From NCBI GenBank assembly GCA_964413935.1, contig CAYPTY010000006.1:62001-126000 (forward strand): a stretch of DNA of 64,000 bases. Reading direction: 5' to 3'. The notes beneath the pieces are model-generated. The model was not told where the DNA came from and did no database searches. It saw only the letters and a program-made list of their open reading frames with translations. A program made the translations under genes and the position numbers. Source of the DNA: CAYPTY01 sp964413935. GTDB taxonomy: Bacteria; Bacteroidota; Rhodothermia; Balneolales; Balneolaceae. This document shows, one piece after another, positions 25,173-34,300 of the stretch (position 1 is the first letter of the stretch; each line of letters opens with the position of its first letter).

Positions 25173-28100
25173 TTGAGTACATTTGAAGATGTCTTTGGAC
25201 CCAATTCAGCTTTAGTAGAAGATCTTTTCGAGCAGTATAAAAGCGACCCTGATTCCATTCCCAAACACTGGCGCAATTATTTCCTCGAACTGGAAGGCAA
25301 ACCTGTACCGCATGAAGAAGAAGTAACAGCTGAAGCCGATAAATCCGCAGAAGAACCTCAGGCAAAAGCCAAGCCCAAGTCAGAAACCAATGGTTCAGCC
25401 CCCATGAAACTGGTACCCAAGCCCGGATCTGAAGTCAGTATCCCGGAAGAAGGGGTTAGCCTCGAGAAAATCAAAGGTGTAGCCAGTAAGATTGTGGAGA
25501 ATATGGATGAGAGCCTGGCCGTGCCAACGGCAACCTCTCTTCGAGTAATGCCGGTGAAAATGCTGATTGAAGACCGTACGATCATTAACCGGCATCTGGT
25601 ACATCGAAATGAACCCAAGGCTTCATTTACCCATATTATTGCCTGGGCAATTATTCGCGCACTGGAAGAGTATCCGAATATCAATAATTACTTTGCGGTT
25701 AAGGATGGGGATGCCTACAAAGTTATTCCGGATCAGGTGAATCTGGGCGTAGCGGTAGATGTTCAGAATAAAAACGGTACCCGCAGTCTGGTGGTGCCGA
25801 ACATCAAAGGCGTGAATAAGATGAACTTTCAGGAGTTTCTTCATGCCTATGCTGATCTGATCGAGAAAGCCAGAAATGGTAAGCTTGAAATCAGCGACTT
25901 CCAGAATACCACCATCAGCATAACCAATCCCGGCACCATTGGTACGGTATCTTCGGTACCAAGACTGATGCAGGGACAGGGTGCTATTATCGCAACCGGT
26001 GCCATCGATTATCCGGCTGAATATCAGTCCATGTCGCAGGATGTACTTAACGAGCTGGGCATCAGTAAAGTGATGACCGTTACCTGTACCTATGACCACC
26101 GCATCATTCAGGGCGCGGAATCAGGATCTTTCCTCAAAAAGATTTCCTCCCTGCTGAATGGAGAAGAAGATTTTTACGACGGGATCTTCGCCGATCTGGA
26201 GATCCCCTACTCACCGTTACCATATGGAGAAGACACCTATTCCGGTCCTTTTGGGGGCAAACTAAATACTCTGGAACAGGATAAACGGGCAATCGGAGTA
26301 TGGCGACTGATTTATATGTACCGCATGCGCGGACATGTTCTTGCTGATCTGGATCCGCTGGGCGCTGAACCCGGACACAATCCGGAGCTGGATCTCGAAT
26401 ATTATGGGCTCACCCTCTGGGATCTGGATCGTGAGTTCTACTGCGGCGGTCTTGGGGGCTTGGAGAAAGCTACTCTGCGGGTCATCGTAAAACTGCTACG
26501 TGATACCTACTGCGGAAACATCGGTGCCGAATACATGCACCTGCTTGACCTTGATGAGAGAAAATGGCTGATGAAGCGAATGGAATCGTCTGCGAATCAG
26601 GCCAGCCTCACCAAAGAGGATAAATTCCAGATTATGCACAAACTGAATCAGGCTATGGCCTTTGAAGAGTTTCTGCATAAAAAGTACATCGGCCATAAAC
26701 GATTTTCATTGGAGGGAGCCGATTCCCTCATCCCTATGATTCACTTCATGCTTGAAGAAGCCGGGGAACACAATGTTGAAAAAATTCTGATGGGAATGGC
26801 TCACCGGGGCAGACTGAATATCCTGGTGAATATCATGAACAAACCCTACCACAGAGTATTTGCTGAATTTGAAGGCAACATCGACACCAGAACCATTCAG
26901 GGTTCAGGGGATGTAAAATACCATCTGGGCGCGGAAGGTACTCATGAGACAAAATCAGGAAATCAAATTCAGCTGCAGCTGATGCCGAATCCGAGTCATC
27001 TGGAGGCTGTAAATCCGGTTGTTGAGGGTGCTTCGCGTGCCCTACAGGATCATTACGAAGGCGAAGGGGCCGATGAAAAGATCATTCCGGTACTGATGCA
27101 CGGCGATGCCGCATTTGCCGGTCAGGGTGTGGTGGCGGAAACCCTGAATATGTCTCAGCTGGATGGCTACAAGACCGGTGGTACCGTTCATATCATCATC
27201 AACAATCAAATTGGTTTTACCACTCTGCCTGAAGATGGGCGCTCTACTGAGTACGCTTCTGATCTGGCCAAAATGATACTAGCTCCCATCTTCCATGTAA
27301 ACGGTGATAGTCCCGAAGCTGCTGTGCATGCCATACAGATGGCCATGGAGTACCGGCAGCGCTTCAAGAAGGATGTCATCATCGACCTGATCTGTTACCG
27401 AAAGCATGGACACAATGAGGGTGATGAACCGGCCTTCACTCAACCCGGCCTGTATAAGGAAATAAAAGTGCACAAATCGGTCCGTGATACCTATGCTGAA
27501 TGGCTGGTGAAGAAAGGTGAATTCACCATTGAAGAAATACAGAAGATTTTTGAAGAGTTTGAACAGCTGCTGCAGGATGCATTTGAGGATGCCAAAAATG
27601 CACCGAATACGGATGTAACCGAAGACCTCTTCAATCGAAAGGAAACCAAACAGGCCGATCGTAAACCCATTCCGGATACCGGAATACCGGTAGAAAAAGT
27701 GAAAGAGATTGCCACCAAAATTAACACCGTGCCTAGAGATTTTGATGCCAATCCAAAACTGCTCAGACAGCTCGCCCAGCGAAATGAAATTGTGCAGAAT
27801 AACGAAAAGAAAATAGACTGGGGCTTTGCGGAAGCCATCGCCCTTGGCACCCTGCTGGAAGGCGGAACCACCGTTCGACTTACCGGACAGGATGTGGAAC
27901 GCGGCACCTTCTCTCATCGGCATGCCATTCTTCATGGTACCGATACCGACTTGGGACAACAGTTTATCCCTTTAAACGCGCTTTCCGAAAATCAGGCCAG
28001 ATTCTATCCCTACAACTCACTGTTGAGTGAGTTTGCTGCCCTTGGTTTCGAGTTCGGCTACAGTTCAGCCATGCTGGATTCACTGGTAATCTGGGAAGCT

Positions 28101-28838
28101 CAGTTTGGAGATTTTGTAAACGGAGCCCAGATCATTATTGACCAGTTTATTTCCTCTTCAGAAGTCAAATGGGGACAACGTTCAGCGGTGGTTATGAACC
28201 TACCGCACGGTTATGAGGGTCAGGGACCCGAGCACTCTTCGGGTCGACTGGAGCGATTCCTTCAGCTCTGTGCCGAGGATAACATGCAAGTCATGAATCT
28301 GACCACCCCGGCTCAATACTTCCATGCCCTGCGTAAACAGGTGCTTCAGTCTCAGAAAAAGCCTATGGTGATCATGACTCCTAAAAGCCTGTTACGTCAC
28401 CCCATGGCAACTTCCAACACGCAGGATCTGGCTGAGGGAAGCTTCATGCCATTCATCCCGGATGCAAATAATGATGTGGAAAGACTGGTAATTTGCTCAG
28501 GCAAGGTATACTATGATCTCATAAAGTATATGGATGAGGAGGGCATTAATGACGTTGCTGTTGCCCGACTGGAGCAAATTTATCCCTTCCCGGATCAGGA
28601 GATAAAAGAATACCTGAAATCGATGGCTAAGCTGAAAGAGCTGGTCTGGTGTCAGGAAGAACCAAAGAATATGGGCTCCTGGACCTTTGTGGCTCCAAGA
28701 TTCATGGAAATTATTCCGGACGGAATCAGCTTAACTTATGCAGGGCGACATGCGAGTGCCTCTCCTGCTACCGGTCAGAAGAAAATTCACGATGCCGAGC
28801 AGGCAAAACTTGTTGAGGAAGCGATTAAAGGTTCCTGA
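25173..28838 (+). CDS. kgd: Multifunctional 2-oxoglutarate dehydrogenase E2-E1 fusion (Kgd/OdhA type)
   Basis: TCA-cycle enzyme that decarboxylates 2-oxoglutarate. Of 1221 residues, 1-45 match the E1o N-terminal segment (VFGPNSALVEDLFEQYKSDP), then a Pro/Ala/Lys linker, a dihydrolipoyl succinyltransferase catalytic domain (about 85-330) ending in TYDHRIIQGAESGSF with catalytic His309, and a full E1 with the thiamine-diphosphate motif from GDAAFAGQG (644) to NN (677-678). No lipoyl domain is present, as in mycobacterial Kgd and corynebacterial OdhA. The start is TTG at 25173 with AAGAGGT nine bases upstream. It probably works with a separate lipoyl-bearing E2 and lipoamide dehydrogenase, neither in this window. 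Confidence 0.93.
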   Translation: MSTFEDVFGPNSALVEDLFEQYKSDPDSIPKHWRNYFLELEGKPVPHEEEVTAEADKSAEEPQAKAKPKSETNGSAPMKLVPKPGSEVSIPEEGVSLEKIKGVASKIVENMDESLAVPTATSLRVMPVKMLIEDRTIINRHLVHRNEPKASFTHIIAWAIIRALEEYPNINNYFAVKDGDAYKVIPDQVNLGVAVDVQNKNGTRSLVVPNIKGVNKMNFQEFLHAYADLIEKARNGKLEISDFQNTTISITNPGTIGTVSSVPRLMQGQGAIIATGAIDYPAEYQSMSQDVLNELGISKVMTVTCTYDHRIIQGAESGSFLKKISSLLNGEEDFYDGIFADLEIPYSPLPYGEDTYSGPFGGKLNTLEQDKRAIGVWRLIYMYRMRGHVLADLDPLGAEPGHNPELDLEYYGLTLWDLDREFYCGGLGGLEKATLRVIVKLLRDTYCGNIGAEYMHLLDLDERKWLMKRMESSANQASLTKEDKFQIMHKLNQAMAFEEFLHKKYIGHKRFSLEGADSLIPMIHFMLEEAGEHNVEKILMGMAHRGRLNILVNIMNKPYHRVFAEFEGNIDTRTIQGSGDVKYHLGAEGTHETKSGNQIQLQLMPNPSHLEAVNPVVEGASRALQDHYEGEGADEKIIPVLMHGDAAFAGQGVVAETLNMSQLDGYKTGGTVHIIINNQIGFTTLPEDGRSTEYASDLAKMILAPIFHVNGDSPEAAVHAIQMAMEYRQRFKKDVIIDLICYRKHGHNEGDEPAFTQPGLYKEIKVHKSVRDTYAEWLVKKGEFTIEEIQKIFEEFEQLLQDAFEDAKNAPNTDVTEDLFNRKETKQADRKPIPDTGIPVEKVKEIATKINTVPRDFDANPKLLRQLAQRNEIVQNNEKKIDWGFAEAIALGTLLEGGTTVRLTGQDVERGTFSHRHAILHGTDTDLGQQFIPLNALSENQARFYPYNSLLSEFAALGFEFGYSSAMLDSLVIWEAQFGDFVNGAQIIIDQFISSSEVKWGQRSAVVMNLPHGYEGQGPEHSSGRLERFLQLCAEDNMQVMNLTTPAQYFHALRKQVLQSQKKPMVIMTPKSLLRHPMATSNTQDLAEGSFMPFIPDANNDVERLVICSGKVYYDLIKYMDEEGINDVAVARLEQIYPFPDQEIKEYLKSMAKLKELVWCQEEPKNMGSWTFVAPRFMEIIPDGISLTYAGRHASASPATGQKKIHDAEQAKLVEEAIKGS

Positions 28839-28892
28839 CAGCGTTCTCTGGCCCTGAACAGGCCAATTTAATCTTATATACTGGAAGTACTT

Positions 28893-29795
28893 ATGCGGCA
28901 AAGAATCTCGACCATCAACCAACTGATGTATGGCGTGGTGCGCTTCAAGGGCATCATCCCAAATATTGCTGTATTCCTGATTCGTTTTTACACCGGATTT
29001 ACCATTATGAAAGCGGGCATCGATAAACTACCCCTTCCCCAGTGGATGACGGAACAGGTCATTCAGATCGGGTTCCCATTTCCGGAGGTATTTGCCTGGG
29101 CTGCATCATTCATAGAATTCGCGTTTGGTACCCTGCTTATTTTCGGGTTAATGACCCGTCTCTCCGGCTTATTGCTGTTCATCACCATGTCATTTGCTGC
29201 TTTTGGTTTTCATCAGCTTATCCCCCTGTTTGAAATGCATATTTCACAGCATTTTGTTTTTCTATTCCTCTACTTCGCCATCATGGGCGGAGGACGGTTC
29301 TCCCTGGATCACTGGCTGAATGAAAATGCCCGTCGCGGGAATAAAATGTATTTCATTGCTCTGCCTTTCCTGCTAACGCTGATTGCAATCGGTTTTTATC
29401 GTGAATTCAAAGCTGAGGAAATTCAGGCTGAAATCGAAACGGCCAACGCTCCCGTGATAAACAGCATCAATATTCCGGGCAGCTTCAATAACTGGGATCC
29501 GGCTGCAGTTATGATGGCAACCAGCGACAGTGTAAACTATTCCTATGAACTCACCTTCGAACGAAGCGGACTCGTTCAATTTAAGTTTACAGCCAATCGA
29601 AACTGGGACCTGAATCTGGGTGAAGAAGATCAGGGCAGTACCGGATTTCCGGTTAGTGGCATTGCAGAGCTGGACCAGGGTGGCAATACCGAAAATATCA
29701 AAGCCTACATACCTGCACCCGGTGAGTACCTCATCACATTAAACAGAGAAACCTTCGAATACTCCCTCGATTCCCTTTCAACCGGGAAACAATAG
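28893..29795 (+). CDS. DoxX-family membrane protein with C-terminal CBM48-like domain
   Basis: A 300-residue protein. Residues about 20-150 form a four-helix DoxX module (FLIRFYTGFTIMKAGIDKL, FIEFAFGTLLIFGLMTRLSG, and two further helices), followed by a fifth helix (KMYFIALPFLLTLIAIGFY). After a Glu-rich spacer, residues about 195-290 read as an AMPK/CBM48-type glycogen-binding-like beta-sandwich, starting INIPGSFNNWDPAAVMM. With five helices and a basic N-terminus the tail would face the periplasm. DoxX proteins are thought to act in redox or quinol processes; the sugar-binding-like tail is unusual. An SD-like GGAAG lies 5 bases before the ATG. It follows kgd by 54 bases. Confidence 0.75.
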   Translation: MRQRISTINQLMYGVVRFKGIIPNIAVFLIRFYTGFTIMKAGIDKLPLPQWMTEQVIQIGFPFPEVFAWAASFIEFAFGTLLIFGLMTRLSGLLLFITMSFAAFGFHQLIPLFEMHISQHFVFLFLYFAIMGGGRFSLDHWLNENARRGNKMYFIALPFLLTLIAIGFYREFKAEEIQAEIETANAPVINSINIPGSFNNWDPAAVMMATSDSVNYSYELTFERSGLVQFKFTANRNWDLNLGEEDQGSTGFPVSGIAELDQGGNTENIKAYIPAPGEYLITLNRETFEYSLDSLSTGKQ

Positions 29796-29892
29796 ACACC
29801 GGTATCGGTCATAAAATACGGTCTTTCTCCATAGTTTCTGTAAGCGCTTTTTTGTACCATAGCGGAATAATTACAAACTAAAATTTGGGGAT

Positions 29893-31143
29893 ATGAGCCA
29901 CCGTTTTAAACCGGAAAGCCTGATGATGTCTTACGGCTATAAACCGGAACTTTCAGAAGGAGCCGTTAAATGTCCAATTTTTCAGACTTCAACCTTTGTT
30001 TTCAAAACTGCGGAAGAAGGAAAAGCCTTTTTTGAAGTGGCTTACGGAAAGCGGGAAGCCATGCCGCATGAGGAACTGGGACTCATTTACAGCAGGCTGA
30101 ATAACCCGGACCTGGAAATTCTGGAAGAACGTCTCACCCTCTGGGATCAGGCTGAGAGCTGCGCGGTTTTTGAAAGTGGGATGTCGGCCATTACCACGGT
30201 TTTACTTGAGTTTTTGAAACCCGGTGATTTACTGCTGAGCAGTGGTCCCCTTTATGGTGGTACCGATCATTTCATGAATCACTTTTTGCGGGAAATAGGA
30301 GTGGAATGCCTGGAGTTCAATTCCCGACACAGTGAAGACGAGATCGTGAAGATGATTGAAGACTCCGGTAAAAGTAAAAATCTGGGCATGATTTACATTG
30401 AAACACCGGCCAACCCCACCAACGATCTTATCGATATTGAAATGTGCAGCCGAATTGCCAAACGCTTCGAAACAGAAGAAAAGCCGGTTCATATTGCGGT
30501 TGATAATACGTATATGGGCCCAATCTGGCAGCATCCGCTAAAACATGGAGCGGATATTGTACTCTATTCGGCTACCAAATACATCGGCGGACACAGCGAC
30601 GTTATCGCTGGTGCAGCTCTCGGCTCACAGGAAATTGTTGGACGAATTAAAACCCTAAGAACCTTTCTTGGAAATATGGCTGGTCCATGGACGGGCTGGC
30701 TGTTGATGCGCTCTCTGGAAACACTCAAGGTCAGAATGGAAAAACAGCAGCAAAACGCCCATCTGGTTGCTGAATTTCTATCGAATCACCCGAAAGTCAA
30801 AAGCGTGAATTATCTTGGACTGATCGAAAAAGGAACCCGCGACTGGGAAATCTACAAGAAGCAATATGCTGGTCCGGGTGCTATGCTTTCCTTCGAAGTG
30901 GTAGGCGGTGAACATGAGGCCTTTACTTTCCTGAATAACCTGAAGTTAATTAAGCTGGCTGTGAGCCTTGGAAGTACTGAATCACTGGCTGAGCATCCTA
31001 AAACCATGACCCACGCCGGTGTGGAAGAAGAGCACCTCGATCCCATGGGCATCACCGATGCCCTGGTACGAATTTCCATCGGGGTTGAACATCCGGACGA
31101 TATCATATACGATATTAAACAATCACTGGAGAAGATTAGCTGA
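29893..31143 (+). CDS. Cystathionine gamma-synthase family PLP enzyme
   Basis: A 416-residue PLP-dependent enzyme of the Cys/Met metabolism family. The PLP lysine is Lys229 in YSATKYIGGHSD; the phosphate-binding region is ESGMSAITTVLLEF, the PLP-stacking Tyr lies in SGPLYGGTDHF and the aspartate in HIAVDNTYMGPIW. The C-terminal SLGSTESLAEHPKTMTH is the usual substrate-carboxylate region. The family includes cystathionine gamma-synthase, cystathionine beta/gamma-lyase, methionine gamma-lyase and O-acetylhomoserine sulfhydrylase; sequence reading alone does not decide between them. The insertion KREAMPHEELGLIYSR near residue 60 is characteristic of a less studied branch. Single gene, 97 bases from the DoxX gene. 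Confidence 0.88.
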   Translation: MSHRFKPESLMMSYGYKPELSEGAVKCPIFQTSTFVFKTAEEGKAFFEVAYGKREAMPHEELGLIYSRLNNPDLEILEERLTLWDQAESCAVFESGMSAITTVLLEFLKPGDLLLSSGPLYGGTDHFMNHFLREIGVECLEFNSRHSEDEIVKMIEDSGKSKNLGMIYIETPANPTNDLIDIEMCSRIAKRFETEEKPVHIAVDNTYMGPIWQHPLKHGADIVLYSATKYIGGHSDVIAGAALGSQEIVGRIKTLRTFLGNMAGPWTGWLLMRSLETLKVRMEKQQQNAHLVAEFLSNHPKVKSVNYLGLIEKGTRDWEIYKKQYAGPGAMLSFEVVGGEHEAFTFLNNLKLIKLAVSLGSTESLAEHPKTMTHAGVEEEHLDPMGITDALVRISIGVEHPDDIIYDIKQSLEKIS

Positions 31144-31319
31144 GACTGCCTCAATTTTTAAACTATTGATTTAGCTATTCTTGTGCATTCGTTCTTTGGT
31201 GCAGCAGGTCAATTGTTATCAAATTATAACGTGCCGTAAAGGAAGGGTTAAATTATTTTATCCAGTGTAAACAAGAGGTAACCGCGAGTTAAAATTGGGT
31301 TAACAGCTCATTCGTAGTG

Positions 31320-31345
31320 TAGGGTTCTTTCCTTATCAAACCCTA
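31320..31345 (+). promoter_or_regulatory. Inverted repeat in the leader of the tandem 5'-nucleotidase gene
   Basis: Perfect 7-base arms TAGGGTT (31320-31326) and AACCCTA (31339-31345) separated by 12 bases, ending 18 bases before the ATG at 31364. It could be an operator half-site pair or an mRNA hairpin at the ribosome-binding region. No family match; the claim is only the symmetry and its position. Confidence 0.4.
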
Positions 31346-31363
31346 ACTAATCCTCTGGATAAA

Positions 31364-34300
31364 ATGACTACGATTACAAAACGCATGCTCTTGTTTTTTG
31401 GGGCACTTTTCTTCGTTTTCGTGGGATCAAATGTATACGCTCAGGTTGAGAATACTACGTTTAGTCCTGTCGGAAGCGACATTTCAATCAAATTTTTAGG
31501 AAGTAACCAATCCGGTGTCTTCGACGAAGGCGCCGCCGAGATTTCAGCTTATGATGTTGTAAGCGGAAAACTCTTTGTGACCAATGCAAATGAGAACCGA
31601 ATCGACATCATGGATCTATCTGATCCGGCCAATCCGGTTGTAACCGGAACCATCAATCTTACCAGCCTTGGTGGCGGCATCAACAGTGTTGATGTATACG
31701 ATGGCCTTGTGGCTGTAGCTATTGAAGCTACTGACAAAACCGCACCAGGTTCTGTTGCCTTTTATGATGTGGATGGTAACCTGCAGCAGATTGTCACCGT
31801 TGGTGCCCTTCCTGACATGCTCACCTTTACTCCTGACGGAACCAAAGTACTGGTTGCCAACGAAGGTGAGCCAAACGATGACTACACTGTAGATCCAGAG
31901 GGCTCTATCAGTATCATCGATCTTTCCTCCGGCGTGATTAACGCTAGTGTAACAACTGCTGATTTTAACGCTTTCGATGCCGACAGTGCTGCTCTCATTG
32001 CTGAAGGAGTAAGAATTTTCGGCCCGGGTGCTTCTGTTTCACAGGATCTTGAGCCTGAGTACATTACCGTTACTCCAAGTGGTGCCACTGCAATTGTTGC
32101 CCTTCAGGAAAACAACGCTTTTGCTATCGTAGATGTAGCTACAGCAACCGTTACCGATGTAGTAGCGCTTGGTTTCAAAGACCACAGCCTGGCAGGTAAC
32201 GAACTGGATGCTTCTAACCGTGATGACGGAATCAACATCCGCAACTGGCCAGTACTGGGTATGTATCAGCCGGATGCCATCGCAACCATCGACATGGGCG
32301 GCGGAAATGTATACATCATCTCAGCTAATGANNNNNNNNNNNNNNNNNNNNNNNNNNNNNNNNNNNNNNNNNNNNNNNNNNNNNNNNNNNNNNNNNNNNN
32401 NNNNNNNNNNNNNNNNNNNNNNNNNNNNNNNGAACAGGTTATCCTCGATCAGGCTGATCATACCTTCACCTTCCTGAGCAATGGCGATGATACCTTTGCC
32501 CTGGTTTACGGAACTGAAGACAACTTCAAGATCATTGACATGATCGGTGACCTTAGAGCAGATCCGGGTTCAGGCTGGGATGTTGGTGGTGTTACCAACG
32601 GAACAAAAGATCACACCCTTGTAAGAAAGGCTGAAATCACCAAAGGCAACGCTGCACCACAGGGTTCTTTCGGTGCTGATTCTGCATCTTCTGAGTGGCT
32701 GGTTCTTCCAAATGAAACCTGGGATAACCTGGGTTCACACAACTTCGGTGGTTCCTTCACCCTTGCCCTGCTGCACAACAACGACGGTGAGTCTCAACTG
32801 GTGAATCTGGGCGGATCTCTTGCCGACTTCGGTGGTGTTGCCCGTTTTAAAACCCTGGTTGATACCGTTAAAGCCATTAACCAGAATGCCGGTCGCGGGG
32901 TACTTTTCCTTTCTTCCGGTGACAACTTCCTACCTGGACCAGAGCTCACAGTAGGTGAGAATGACGGCGTTTTCTATGATGCCATCGCGGTAGAAGCTTT
33001 AGGCTACGATGCGCTTGCCTTAGGTAACCATGATTTTGACCTGGGTCCGGATGTAACTGCAGCTTTCGTTGATTCAGTTGCCACCGGTAACGCTACAAAA
33101 TTCCTGAGTGCCAACCTTGATTTCAGCAACGAAGCTGCTCTTCAGGCACTGGTTTCTTTAGGTGAAATCGCCAAAAGTACTACCATCACTGTAAACGGTG
33201 AAGAAATTGGTGTGATTGGTGCCACTACTCCTAACCTGCCATTTATTTCTTCTCCAAGAGATGTTGTGGTTAGCCAGGATGTAGCCGGTGCGGTTCAGAC
33301 CGAAATCAATGCACTGGAACTTGCCGGTGTTGATAAAATCATTCTGATCTCTCACCTGCAGGGAATCGCTGAAGATATCGCACTTGCCGGTGAGCTTACC
33401 GGACTGGATATCATGATTGCCGGTGGCGGTGATGAACTGCTTGCCAACATGGATGATGCCCTCATCCCCGGTGATGAAGAAGAAGTATATGGTTCTTACC
33501 CCATCATCACTCAGAGTGCCGATGGAAAGGACGTTCCAATCGTTACCACCCGCGGTAACTACTCTTACCTCGGCCAGCTGATTGTTGAGTTTGACAGTAA
33601 CGGTGAACTGATCAGCGTTTCTGATGAATCCGGTCCGATCCGAGTAGCCGGTGGCGACAATGTGGATGCCGTAGCTGAAGACGCGGCCCTCAAAGCTGCC
33701 GTTGTAGATCCGGTTGTTGCCGGTCTTGCTGCACTGGAAACCAATATCATTGCCACTTCTGAAGTGGGACTAGACGCGGTTAGAAGTAATATCCGCTCCC
33801 GCGAAACCAACGAAGGTAACCTGATCGCGGATGCCTTTATCTGGCAAGCCAATGAGCTGGCTGCAAGCTTTGGTGTACCTGAAGTTGAAGTAGCTGTTGC
33901 GAATGGTGGCGGTATCCGTAACGACAATGTGATTCCAGCCGGTAATATCACCGGGCTGACTACCTTCGACATGCTGCCTTTCGGCAACGTGCTTACCATT
34001 GTTGAAGGTGTAGATCCATTCCAGTTCAAATTGATCATGGAGAATGCCGTATCCCGAATTGTTCGTGGTTCAGGTGATGAGCCCGTTGGTTCAGGAGGCG
34101 GAACCGGTCGTTTTGCCCAAATTGGTGGATTCAGCATTGAATACAATCCGGATGGTGACTCCCTCACCTTCACGGAAGATGGTGAAACCATCGACTTTCC
34201 GGGTAACCGCGTCATCTCCATTACACTGGATGATGGTACCGAAATCGTGCGCAATGGGGTTGTGGTTGAAGGTGCTCCTACGGTAACCATGGCTACAGCC

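Noticed and set aside
28849..28865. Small hairpin TGGCC/GGCCA between kgd and the DoxX gene
   Set aside because: A 5-bp stem without a T tract; too weak to call a terminator.
32169..32477. A short alternative reading frame across the N gap
   Set aside because: It is out of frame with the propeller and lamin-tail sequences, and depends on the arbitrary gap length.
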